Shown: piece after piece, positions 1-7,215 of the stretch
Layout of the letters: every line of letters begins with the position of its first letter
Numbering within the stretch: the first letter of the stretch is position 1
NCBI GenBank assembly: GCA_013153755.1
Contig: JAADDU010000061.1
Location: 1-7,497, forward strand
Reading direction: 5' to 3'
Origin: Campylobacterota bacterium
Lineage (GTDB): Bacteria; Campylobacterota; Campylobacteria; Campylobacterales; Sulfurimonadaceae
Length of the DNA stretch: 7,497 nucleotides
Notes under the pieces: model-generated
Database searches by the model: none
What the model was told of the DNA's origin: nothing
The model's input: only the letters and a program-made list of their open reading frames with translations
Translations under genes and position numbers: made by a program

Positions 1-2266
1 TGATGAGATAGGTCTTTTAACTCATAACTTTAACATTATGGTTCAAACTATAGAAGACAACATTAAAAATCTTGATAACAAAGTAAAAGAAAAAACAAAA
101 GAGCTAGAAAAAGAAAAAACAAAAGCAGAAGAATCTGCAAAACTAAAATCAGAATTTTTAGCAAATATGAGCCATGAGATAAGAACACCGATGAATGGCA
201 TCTTAGGGATGTTACATCTAGCTCTTAGAACCAACCTTGATGAAAAACAAAAAAGATACCTACATAAGATAGACAATAGTGCAAAATCACTCCTTGGAAT
301 TATCAACGATATTTTAGACTTTTCAAAGATAGAAGCTGGAAAACTAAACATAGAAAAAATTGATTTTGATCTGTATGAAGTTATAGATAGTGTAGTAAAT
401 CTTGTAGAGGTTAAAGCACACGAAAAAAATCTTGAGATAGTAGTAAAATATGCCCCTGAGATTGGCAACAATTTTCATGGAGATAGTCTAAGAATCTCAC
501 AAGTACTAACAAACCTTTTAGGTAATGCTGTGAAATTTACTGATGAAGGGGAGATAGGTATCTACATAGATAAGGTAGCTAAAGATAGGTTTAGATTTAG
601 TGTAAAAGATACGGGCATAGGTTTAACTAAAGAGCAGATAAACAAACTCTTTAAGTCGTTTTCTCAAGCTGATGGAAGTACCACTAGAAAGTATGGTGGT
701 ACAGGTCTTGGACTCACAATCTCAAAACAACTCATAGAACTAATGAATGGTAAGATATGGGTAGAGAGTGAGCTTGGCGTTGGAAGTGAATTTATCTTTG
801 AGATAGAGCTAAAAGAGCTAAAAAAAGATATAAATAGATTTAAAATGTTTGATACAAAAAGCATACTTATAGTTGATGATAACAAAACATGGCACGAGAT
901 ACTTAGAAATACTTTAGAGATGTTTAACCTCAAAGTTGAGTCTGCTTTTAGTGGTAAAGAAGCCCTAGAAAAGATGTTTGAGTGTAAAAATAGTTATGAT
1001 GCAGTACTTATGGACTGGAATATGCCAGAGTTAGACGGCATAGCAACAACTAAAGCCATAAATGATATGTGTTTAGGGTGTTCAAAAAGGGATAAATGTA
1101 CTCAAAAACTACCAACTAACATCATAATGGTAAGTGCTTTTGGACAAGAGAGCATCATCACTCAAGCAAAAGATGCTGGTATAGATATATTTTTACAAAA
1201 ACCACTAAACCCATCACTTTTAAATGACATTCTAAGTAGTATATTTTTAGATGAAATCACATCAAGCTATAAATCTCAAACAAAACAAGATAGCTTAAGA
1301 GATGAAATTTACACACTAAAAGATAGCCATATTTTACTCGTAGAAGACAACGAAACAAACCAAGAGATAGTTTTAGGATTACTTGAAGATAGTGGTATCA
1401 TCATAGATATAGCTAACAACGGTAAAGAAGCGACACAAAAAGTTCAAGATAACCCACAACTTTTTGAGCTTATACTCATGGATTTACAAATGCCTGTAAT
1501 GGATGGTTTTGAAGCCACTAAAATCATAAAAGAGTTAAACAAAGAGATACCAATCATAGCACTAAGTGCAAATGCGATGGTTGAAGATGTTCAAAAAACT
1601 AAAAAAGCTGGGATGATTGAGCATCTAAACAAACCAATAGAGGTTGAAAAACTTTATAAAACACTTCTTACATACATAAGTAAAAAAACAGATACTAAAG
1701 CAGAAGTAAGTGACATAAATGATAACTTAGAGATACCAGAGTTTAAGCATATAGATACAAAGATAGGTCTATCGCACATGGCAGATAACAAAAAGCTATA
1801 TCTAAAAGTTTTAAATGATTTTTATCATAATTATAAAGATATAAAACTAGAAGAGTTAGATGCAGATAGTTTTAAAAGAGCGACACACACCATCAAAGGG
1901 CTTAGTGCAAACATAGGTGCAATGAACCTACACAAAATCTCAAAAACACTTGATGAAACACAAGACAAAACTCTCCTTGTGGATTTCTATAAAGAGTTAA
2001 ACCTAGTTATGGATGAATTAAAAACTTCTGATTTAACTCAAAAAAGCACTGCATCTAATAAAAAAGAGTTAGATGCAGTGCTAAAAAAAGAACTATTTGA
2101 TAACCTAAAAGCTACACTAGAGCAAGAAGTACCAAAAGATATAAATCAAGCTATAGAGAAGATACAAAACTATAAACTCTCTAAAGAAGATGAAGATATG
2201 ATGCAAAAAGTAAAAGAAAGTGTAGAAGATTTTGAGTTTGAGGAAGCTTTGGGGTTTATATGCTAA
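1..2266 (+). CDS. Hybrid sensor histidine kinase, BarA-like, 5' end missing
   Basis: Partial gene: the frame is open to the left edge. The first ATG (base 38) is internal, because the 12 residues before it plus the next few ([13 protein letters not shown]) form the end of a HAMP domain, so a transmembrane sensor lies upstream, out of view. Numbering from that ATG: a Lys/Glu-rich coiled coil at about 5-40; HisKA with [10 protein letters not shown] (phospho-His 46); HATPase with N box around N163, DTGIGL at 191-196 and GGTGLGL at 220-226; receiver 1 at about 274-402 (D280/D281, D326, S366, K388); receiver 2 at about 430-548 (E436/D437, D482, S510, K532); HPt at about 570-662 with H617 in ATHTIKG; then an acidic helical tail to 742. 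All phosphorelay residues are present, so a His-Asp-His-Asp relay is likely. The output regulator is not in the window. rraA follows after 32 bases. Ligand and target are unknown. Confidence 0.95.
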   Translation, partial: DEIGLLTHNFNIMVQTIEDNIKNLDNKVKEKTKELEKEKTKAEESAKLKSEFLANMSHEIRTPMNGILGMLHLALRTNLDEKQKRYLHKIDNSAKSLLGIINDILDFSKIEAGKLNIEKIDFDLYEVIDSVVNLVEVKAHEKNLEIVVKYAPEIGNNFHGDSLRISQVLTNLLGNAVKFTDEGEIGIYIDKVAKDRFRFSVKDTGIGLTKEQINKLFKSFSQADGSTTRKYGGTGLGLTISKQLIELMNGKIWVESELGVGSEFIFEIELKELKKDINRFKMFDTKSILIVDDNKTWHEILRNTLEMFNLKVESAFSGKEALEKMFECKNSYDAVLMDWNMPELDGIATTKAINDMCLGCSKRDKCTQKLPTNIIMVSAFGQESIITQAKDAGIDIFLQKPLNPSLLNDILSSIFLDEITSSYKSQTKQDSLRDEIYTLKDSHILLVEDNETNQEIVLGLLEDSGIIIDIANNGKEATQKVQDNPQLFELILMDLQMPVMDGFEATKIIKELNKEIPIIALSANAMVEDVQKTKKAGMIEHLNKPIEVEKLYKTLLTYISKKTDTKAEVSDINDNLEIPEFKHIDTKIGLSHMADNKKLYLKVLNDFYHNYKDIKLEELDADSFKRATHTIKGLSANIGAMNLHKISKTLDETQDKTLLVDFYKELNLVMDELKTSDLTQKSTASNKKELDAVLKKELFDNLKATLEQEVPKDINQAIEKIQNYKLSKEDEDMMQKVKESVEDFEFEEALGFIC
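2045..2082 (-). repeat. Perfect 14-bp inverted repeat inside the kinase gene, terminator-like on the - strand
   Basis: The arms are AGCACTGCATCTAA (2045-2058) and TTAGATGCAGTGCT (2069-2082), separated by a 10-base loop. On the - strand the stem is followed at once by TTTTTT (2045 to 2040), the form of an intrinsic terminator; on the + strand an A tract follows instead, so sense transcription should not stop. It lies in frame in the linker between the HPt domain and the C-terminal helical tail (about residues 670-682). What antisense transcript it would end is unclear. The pairing is seen directly; terminator activity is inference. Confidence 0.6.
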
Positions 2267-2298
2267 AATTACATAAAAATATATAGAGGTTTTGATAG

Positions 2299-2778
2299 AT
2301 GGGCTTTTTTACAGCAGATATACATGATGAATATAACGATATAGTTTATGCACTTAGTCCGAAGTTTAAAAACTTTGGTGGTGCTAAAAAATGTAAAGGG
2401 GAAGTTGTAACCATAAAGCTTGACAAACATAACTCTGAACTTATCAAACTACTTAGAGATGAAGATGGGGAAGGTAAAGTTGTCGTTGTTGATGTTGATG
2501 AAGAGTACTATGCAGTAGTTGGGGAAAATCTTATGAAGTTTGCTCATAAAAACAACTATGCAGGTATCATAGTAAATGGTTATGTAAGAGATACCCTTCA
2601 GATAAAAGATATACCAGTAGCACTCTATGCACTTGGAACTTGTCCGAGAAAGTATATGCCACATTGTGAAGGTAAAAGAGATATAGAACTATCTTTTGGT
2701 GGAGTAAAATTCAAAAACGGTGACTTTATTTACGCAGATACAGATGGTGTTGTAGTCACACATAAACAGATAGTATAA
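2299..2778 (+). CDS. rraA: RraA-family protein (RNase E regulator RraA / HMG aldolase-like)
   Basis: A 159-residue protein matching the RraA fold and length (about 160). Recognisable blocks are the FxNFGG segment near the N terminus (residues 23-28), VVVVDVD (61-67), GENLMKFAHKN (75-85), GIIVNGYVRD (89-98) and a C-terminal FGGVKFKNGD...YADTDG (133-150). E. coli RraA binds RNase E and inhibits it; relatives are metal-dependent HMG/oxaloacetate aldolases that use an Arg-Asp pair. Here the pair is kept (R97, D98), whereas as I recall E. coli RraA has VRQ. The residue 21 before the Arg is E76, where aldolases usually have Asp. Aldolase activity is therefore possible but unproven, and the symbol reflects the family rather than a proven role. 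Cytosolic; no signal peptide. The ATG has an AGAGG 10 bases upstream. It sits 32 bases after the kinase and 11 before the next gene, probably in one operon. Confidence 0.85.
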   Translation: MGFFTADIHDEYNDIVYALSPKFKNFGGAKKCKGEVVTIKLDKHNSELIKLLRDEDGEGKVVVVDVDEEYYAVVGENLMKFAHKNNYAGIIVNGYVRDTLQIKDIPVALYALGTCPRKYMPHCEGKRDIELSFGGVKFKNGDFIYADTDGVVVTHKQIV

Positions 2779-2780
2779 AA

Positions 2781-2785
2781 AGGGA
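2781..2785 (+). promoter_or_regulatory. Ribosome binding site supporting a TTG start
   Basis: AGGGA lies 4 bases before TTG at 2790, just after the rraA stop. The next in-frame ATG (2820) has no comparable site at a usual distance, so TTG is the preferred start of the acidic protein. Confidence 0.55.
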
Positions 2786-2789
2786 AGAT

Positions 2790-3134
2790 TTGAAAACAGA
2801 TACAGAATTATATCAAGAGATGGATGAGCTTATAGAGTTTATAGAGGGTGAAGATGCTAAAGAGGAAGTAGATATAGAGTTTGTTCCTTATAAAAACAAC
2901 ATGAAACTACTTTTAGATGCACAAGATTTAGATACTTACTTAAAATCTTATGATGATATTTGTAAAAGTGAAACTGGTGTACTAGAGTGTTTTGACATAG
3001 TAGATGCAGAGGAACTTAAAGAACATATAGAAAAAAACAATATAGCATTTGATGAGTTAAAAACAGAAACTATAAATGCTACTTGTGAAGCTCTTAAAAA
3101 TGTTATATATGAAGCCGAAGAGGACGAATACTAA
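2790..3134 (+). CDS. Small, highly acidic hypothetical protein
   Basis: I do not recognise this family. The 114-residue product starts at TTG, preceded by AGGGA; an ATG at 2820 (Met 11) is the alternative. It has 35 Asp/Glu against 10 Lys and no Arg, so it is strongly negative. It looks mostly helical, with an acidic N terminus (residues 4-30), three cysteines (58, 67, 99) and a very acidic C-terminal end. There is no signal peptide or membrane segment, so it should be cytosolic. It is packed between rraA (11 bases) and the TRAP binding protein gene (12 bases), so it is probably cotranscribed. A partner or adaptor role for one of its neighbours is a guess. The coding call rests on the intact frame, the ribosome site and the tight packing. 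Confidence 0.75.
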   Translation: MKTDTELYQEMDELIEFIEGEDAKEEVDIEFVPYKNNMKLLLDAQDLDTYLKSYDDICKSETGVLECFDIVDAEELKEHIEKNNIAFDELKTETINATCEALKNVIYEAEEDEY

Positions 3135-3146
3135 AAAGGTAATATA

Positions 3147-4280
3147 ATGAACCGTAGAGACTTTCTAACCACTGCAACAACAGCTTCAACTGTTTTAGCT
3201 TTTAGTGGATGTAACGACACAAATCGTCAAGCTATAGACTACTCAAAACATCCAAAACATAACAAAGATGCTAAAAAAAGAGTCAACTTTAATAAAAACA
3301 AAAAAGTAACTATAAAACTAGCTACAAGTTGGCCAGCACATTTTCCTATCATGGGTATAGGTGTTGAGAGATTTGCTCAAAGAGTTAAAGATATAAGTGG
3401 TGGTAGTTTAGAGATAAAAATCTACCCTAAAAATGTTTTAGTTCCAGCCCTTGCTGTTTTTGATGCTTGTAGTAGTGGGCAAATAGATGCTTTTCACTCT
3501 GGACCATACTACTGGAAAGGTAAAAACTCTGCTTTTTCATTATATAGTGGTATCCCTTTTGGTTTTACAGCAGAGGAGATAAACTCATGGATGCTTTTTG
3601 GTGGTGGTTTAGAACTTTGGCGTGAACAGTATGCAAAATACAACCTATACCCATTTTTAGGTGGTAACACTAACATCCAAATGGGTGGGTGGTATAGAAA
3701 AGAGATAAAAAGCTTAAAAGATATGCAAGGCTTAAAGATGCGTATCCCTGGACTTGGTGGAGAAGTATTTGCAAAGATGGGGGTTAATCCTATCTTGCTT
3801 CCTGCTGGAGAGATATATACCTCACTTGAGAGAGGTGTTATAGATGCTACTGAATGGGTTGGACCTGCACTCGATATAAAAATGGGCTTTTATAAAGTTG
3901 CACCATATTACTACTCAGGTTGGCATGAACCAGGCTCTATACTAGAACTTACTTTTAACAAACATTCGTGGGAAAAACTAAGCTTTGAGCATCAAAGTAT
4001 GTTAGAAGTTGCTTCTAGTGAGATGAATGCAAATATGACCTATGAGTTTCATGCTCAAAACATACAAGCACTTAAAAAACTAAAAGATTTAGACATAAAG
4101 ATATATCAATTTCCAAAAGATGTTATCGATGCAGGGAAAAAAGGGCTTCAAGAAGTCATATCTGAATTAAGCTCTTCAAATGATGACTTTGAAAAAGTTT
4201 ATAAATCTATCAAAAATCATCTACAACTCTCAAAAGAGTGGAGTGATGCAAGTTTAAGATACTTTTTGAATGAGAGATAG
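3147..4280 (+). CDS. TRAP transporter substrate-binding protein, TakP-like, Tat signal
   Basis: A 377-residue periplasmic binding protein of the DctP superfamily. The N terminus NRRDFL is a twin-arginine signal, followed by a hydrophobic Ala/Thr stretch and FSGC at 19-22, a plausible but non-ideal lipobox. A Lys-rich linker follows, then the binding domain begins at IKLATSWP (56-63). The blocks NTNIQMGGWYRKEI (174-187), GLKMRIPGLGG (195-205), SLERGVIDATEWVGP (226-240) and FYKVAPYYY (248-256) resemble TakP and the mannitol/chloroaromatic TRAP group. From family knowledge Q178, R199, E236 and W237 are the likely Na+/carboxylate ligands, which suggests 2-oxo acids or similar small carboxylates. 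No DctQ or DctM gene follows: the downstream gene is convergent after 3 bases. An orphan binding protein may serve a transporter elsewhere or a sensor kinase. An AAGG lies 7 bases before the ATG. Confidence 0.92.
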   Translation: MNRRDFLTTATTASTVLAFSGCNDTNRQAIDYSKHPKHNKDAKKRVNFNKNKKVTIKLATSWPAHFPIMGIGVERFAQRVKDISGGSLEIKIYPKNVLVPALAVFDACSSGQIDAFHSGPYYWKGKNSAFSLYSGIPFGFTAEEINSWMLFGGGLELWREQYAKYNLYPFLGGNTNIQMGGWYRKEIKSLKDMQGLKMRIPGLGGEVFAKMGVNPILLPAGEIYTSLERGVIDATEWVGPALDIKMGFYKVAPYYYSGWHEPGSILELTFNKHSWEKLSFEHQSMLEVASSEMNANMTYEFHAQNIQALKKLKDLDIKIYQFPKDVIDAGKKGLQEVISELSSSNDDFEKVYKSIKNHLQLSKEWSDASLRYFLNER

Positions 4281-4295
4281 GGGTTATACAACCCC
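4280..4295. repeat. Small inverted repeat between convergent genes
   Basis: GGGGTT and AACCCC are separated by ATAC, spanning the stop codons of the TRAP binding protein gene and the opposing gene. The stem is short and has no T tract after it on either strand, so terminator function is doubtful, but it is the only such structure at this junction. Confidence 0.3.
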
Positions 4296-4904
4296 AAAAA
4301 ACTCTCCAGCCTCTAACTCATCATCTGTCAAATTCTCTTTTGCAAAATCTGGGTCAGTTTCTATCAGTTCTTTTGCTTTTTCTTTACAAAATTCAAATAA
4401 AATCTCTTTTGCCTTAACATTATCTTTTATAAAACCAAGACCACTAAACTGATATGGGTCTTCTTGTTCTATACACAAGACAATACCATCACATTTCTCT
4501 TCTAAAACTTCTACTAGAGTTCTATAGTTTATGTTAAATTCATCACTATACCAACCAATACTTTCTAACTCTTTATTTGAAAATTCTGCGATACCATCTG
4601 CTGTTGTATCATCATAAGATGCTCTTGAAATATTTAATTTTATAATTTCTTGCCAATTTGAAAATGCTTTTATTAAAACACGCTCTTTATCTTCTACTAG
4701 TTGATAATTTTGACCAAGTGATTTAGTTAAACCTTCATCAAGATTTGCTAAACCATGATATATCAACATATCACCTTGCAAAAACGGCTCATATTTTATC
4801 TCACCATATATATCTATAGCAAATGGTTTAGATAATTCTATAGCTTTTAGTAAAGATTCTTTCTTAAGTATAATTATTTCGTTAAAAAGATTAAATTTCT
4901 TCAT
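4284..4904 (-). CDS. Hypothetical protein, 206 residues
   Basis: I do not recognise this family. The start is well supported: AAGGA lies 5 bases before the ATG and a TATAAT box sits further upstream. The protein is soluble and acidic, with no signal peptide or membrane helix, and appears mixed alpha/beta. Visible elements are a charged N-terminal helix (1-27), an acidic/aromatic middle (GWYSDEFNINYRTLVEVL at 117-134), a short hydrophobic strand GIVLCIEQEDP (140-150), a GLGFIKD turn (155-161), a Lys/Glu-rich helix (162-185) and an acidic tail ending FFGVV. Cysteines lie at 138, 144 and 173. It stands alone: convergent with the TRAP gene (3 bases apart) and divergent from ilvC. Function cannot be inferred from its neighbours. 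Confidence 0.8.
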   Translation of the reverse strand: MKKFNLFNEIIILKKESLLKAIELSKPFAIDIYGEIKYEPFLQGDMLIYHGLANLDEGLTKSLGQNYQLVEDKERVLIKAFSNWQEIIKLNISRASYDDTTADGIAEFSNKELESIGWYSDEFNINYRTLVEVLEEKCDGIVLCIEQEDPYQFSGLGFIKDNVKAKEILFEFCKEKAKELIETDPDFAKENLTDDELEAGEFFGVV

Positions 4905-4927
4905 ACTTTTCCTTAAATTTTTCCAAC

Positions 4928-4933
4928 ATTATA
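4928..4933 (-). promoter_or_regulatory. Putative -10 box for the 206-residue protein
   Basis: The - strand reads TATAAT here, about 24 bases before the ATG, giving a predicted leader of roughly 17 bases that still holds the AAGGA site. No -35 box is evident, which is usual for sigma-70 promoters in Campylobacterota. Confidence 0.5.
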
Positions 4934-4954
4934 AAAGTTTTTGCTTTAATTGAG

Positions 4955-4960
4955 TATAAT
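4955..4960 (+). promoter_or_regulatory. Putative ilvC -10 box
   Basis: TATAAT is preceded by a T-rich stretch (GTTTTTGCTTTAATT) in place of a -35 box, as in Helicobacter/Campylobacter promoters. The predicted start near 4967 gives a leader of about 44 bases. The leader is too short for a T-box or peptide attenuator, so classical leader control of ilvC is not visible. Confidence 0.6.
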
Positions 4961-5001
4961 GCCACAAATTTTATTAGGTATATAGCCTATATTTAAGCTA
5001 A

Positions 5002-6030
<1,029 letters not shown>

Positions 6031-6033
<3 letters not shown>

Positions 6034-6059
6034 AAAAGTAGTGCATCTAATGCACTACT
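6031..6059 (-). terminator. Intrinsic terminator of cmoA
   Basis: A 10-bp stem (6037-6046 paired with 6050-6059; core GTAGTGCA/TGCACTAC) has a 3-base loop and is followed on the - strand by TTTTTTA (6037-6031). It sits 16 bases past the cmoA stop. On the + strand the stem is followed by AAACAAA, so it would be a poor terminator for ilvC. The T tract overlaps the ilvC stop codon. Confidence 0.75.
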
Positions 6060-6066
6060 AAACAAA

Positions 6067-6092
6067 TTTATAGCTTATTTTAAAGCTATAAA
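6067..6092. repeat. Second inverted repeat at the ilvC/cmoA junction
   Basis: TTTATAGCTT (6067-6076) and AAGCTATAAA (6083-6092) form a 10-bp stem with a 6-base loop that includes the cmoA stop codon. On the - strand TTTGTTT follows, so it may act in tandem with the stronger hairpin next to it. It is AT-rich and weak by itself. Confidence 0.4.
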
Positions 6093-6782
6093 AGTTGCAA
6101 AGTTTGCCCATCTAAATACAACCTCACAATGTGAAAACCCACAATTTTTTGCCATTTTTATATTTTCATCCTCACTATATGGAACTAACACATTTTCCAA
6201 AGCTTCCCTTTTTTGCATTATCTCATACTCTGAGTACCCCTGCTCTTTTTTAAAGTCATAATAGCACTCTATGAGCTCCTTATTTAGTTTTGAGTTATGA
6301 CTTATAACCTTTTCACTAAATATAAAAACTCCTTCCTCTTTTAGTGAATCACAAATCTTTTTCACTAACTCTTCTCTAACTAAAGGACGGATAAACTGTA
6401 AAGTATAGTTACTTATAAAAACATTGGCTTTTTTATAATTATATTCTAATATATCTGCATTATAAAGCTCTATATCTGCCCCAAGTGCAACTGACTTTTT
6501 CCTTGCTTGATTTAGCATAGCTTCAGAATTATCAAGACCAACTAAAGTTGCATTAAACTCTAGTTTCTTACTCATGCTTATAAGTAAAGATGCAGTAGAT
6601 GAACCTAAGTCATATAAAACACCCTCCTCTTTTAGATACTTTATAGCAAAAAATTCTGTAATTTTTTGCGATTCTTTATAAAAAGGTACACTTCTTTGAA
6701 GCATATCATCAAAGACAGCGGCCACCTCTTCATCAAATTCAAACTGTTTTTTTATCGGTTTTGTAAATACTTTATCATTCAT
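6075..6782 (-). CDS. cmoA: Carboxy-S-adenosyl-L-methionine synthase (CmoA)
   Basis: Makes carboxy-SAM from SAM and prephenate; CmoB then uses it to turn 5-hydroxyuridine into cmo5U at tRNA wobble position 34. I chose the ATG at 6782 (235 residues) over the TTG at 6809: [10 protein letters not shown] aligns with the start of E. coli CmoA (MSHRDTLFSAPI), and the extra 9 residues overlap the promoter. Blocks shared with E. coli CmoA are FDExVAxVFxDMxQRSVP (16-33), motif I YDLGSS (57-62; YDLGCS in E. coli), LDNSEAM (83-89), NYTLQF (125-130), SEK (156-158), DFK..GYSE (176-185) and QKREALENV (190-198), the last carrying R192, which probably contacts the carboxylate. CmoB is not in the window. No ribosome site precedes this ATG, so the mRNA may be leaderless. 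Confidence 0.93.
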   Translation of the reverse strand: MNDKVFTKPIKKQFEFDEEVAAVFDDMLQRSVPFYKESQKITEFFAIKYLKEEGVLYDLGSSTASLLISMSKKLEFNATLVGLDNSEAMLNQARKKSVALGADIELYNADILEYNYKKANVFISNYTLQFIRPLVREELVKKICDSLKEEGVFIFSEKVISHNSKLNKELIECYYDFKKEQGYSEYEIMQKREALENVLVPYSEDENIKMAKNCGFSHCEVVFRWANFATFIALK

Positions 6783-6789
6783 AGATGCA

Positions 6790-6795
6790 ATTATA
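6790..6795 (-). promoter_or_regulatory. Putative cmoA -10 box
   Basis: The - strand reads TATAAT, with TGCATCT between it and the cmoA ATG. A start 6-8 bases downstream would fall at or next to the A of that ATG, so the transcript would be leaderless or nearly so. It is the left arm of the palindrome ATTATATGATATAAT. Confidence 0.5.
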
Positions 6796-6804
6796 TGATA
6801 TAAT
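6796..6804 (+). promoter_or_regulatory. Extended -10 promoter for the small membrane protein
   Basis: TGATATAAT is a perfect extended -10 (TGnTATAAT). The predicted start is near 6811, followed by AAGGA (6819-6823) 5 bases before the ATG at 6829. It is the right arm of a symmetric element shared with the divergent cmoA promoter. Confidence 0.6.
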
Positions 6805-6828
6805 CTCAAAAAGTCAAAAAGGATTTAG

Positions 6829-7182
6829 ATGCAGTTAGACACTTCAACTTGGATGATGATAGCTTTTGTCGTTGGTATGGGACTTAGTATATGGAAACTT
6901 TACCAGTTTATGCCAACAAGACAACTAAAAGATGATGACACAACTAAAGAGGCTCAAGATAAACTTTTAGAATTTATCATAAGTGTGATAAAAGAAAATC
7001 ATTGTGATATAACAGCAAATGAACTTCATCAAAAAGTTATAGAACATGAAAAATTTGACAAAGAACATTTTTGGAGATTTAATCCAAACAAACTAAACCA
7101 ACTTTTACAACTCTACTATATAAAAAATCCACATACAAACTGTATAAAAGATATACATAGAGATTTACATAAGGAGTCTTAG
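6829..7182 (+). CDS. Small membrane-anchored hypothetical protein
   Basis: I do not recognise this 117-residue family. It has one N-terminal hydrophobic segment (about residues 8-27, WMMIAFVVGMGLSIWKLYQF). Basic residues after it (R31, K34) suggest an N-out/C-in anchor with the rest in the cytosol. The C-terminal part (about 40-117) looks helical, with ITANELHQKVIEHEKFD (61-77) and FNPNKLNQLLQLYYIKN (84-100) spaced somewhat like a small helix-turn-helix or winged-helix fold; that is weak inference only. Cysteines lie at 59 and 105. It has a good AAGGA site and an extended -10. It is transcribed away from cmoA, and its stop overlaps the crcB stop by 3 bases (7179-7182, TTAG), so it is monocistronic. 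Confidence 0.8.
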   Translation: MQLDTSTWMMIAFVVGMGLSIWKLYQFMPTRQLKDDDTTKEAQDKLLEFIISVIKENHCDITANELHQKVIEHEKFDKEHFWRFNPNKLNQLLQLYYIKNPHTNCIKDIHRDLHKES

Positions 7183-7215
7183 TTTTGCACTTTTAAAATA
7201 AAGTGCTTGACTAAG
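7178..7215. repeat. Imperfect hairpin at the convergent 3' ends
   Basis: CTTAG (7178-7182) pairs with CTAAG (7211-7215) and, after a 4x4 internal loop, GCACTTT (7187-7193) pairs with AAAGTGC (7200-7206) around TAAAAT. No T tract follows on either strand. It could protect the 3' ends or weakly terminate both genes. Confidence 0.35.

Noticed and set aside
38..40. ATG at 38 as the true kinase start
   Set aside because: The frame is open upstream and encodes the HAMP end [10 protein letters not shown], so this Met is internal.
43..471. Long - strand open frame opposite the kinase HisKA region
   Set aside because: It is a shadow of strongly supported kinase coding sequence; the product is Ser/Phe-rich low-complexity with no family features.
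664..933. - strand open frame opposite the kinase HATPase/receiver junction
   Set aside because: Mirror of conserved kinase codons; hydrophobic Ser/Phe-rich artefact.
2449..2664. - strand open frame opposite rraA
   Set aside because: Lies wholly within rraA, has no ribosome site and no recognisable protein features.
4270..4452. + strand open frame after the TRAP gene
   Set aside because: It lies opposite the 3' end of the 206-residue gene and has a Ser/Phe-rich composition typical of shadow frames.
6807..6809. TTG start for cmoA
   Set aside because: It adds 9 residues absent from E. coli CmoA, lacks a ribosome site and lies upstream of the likely -10 box.
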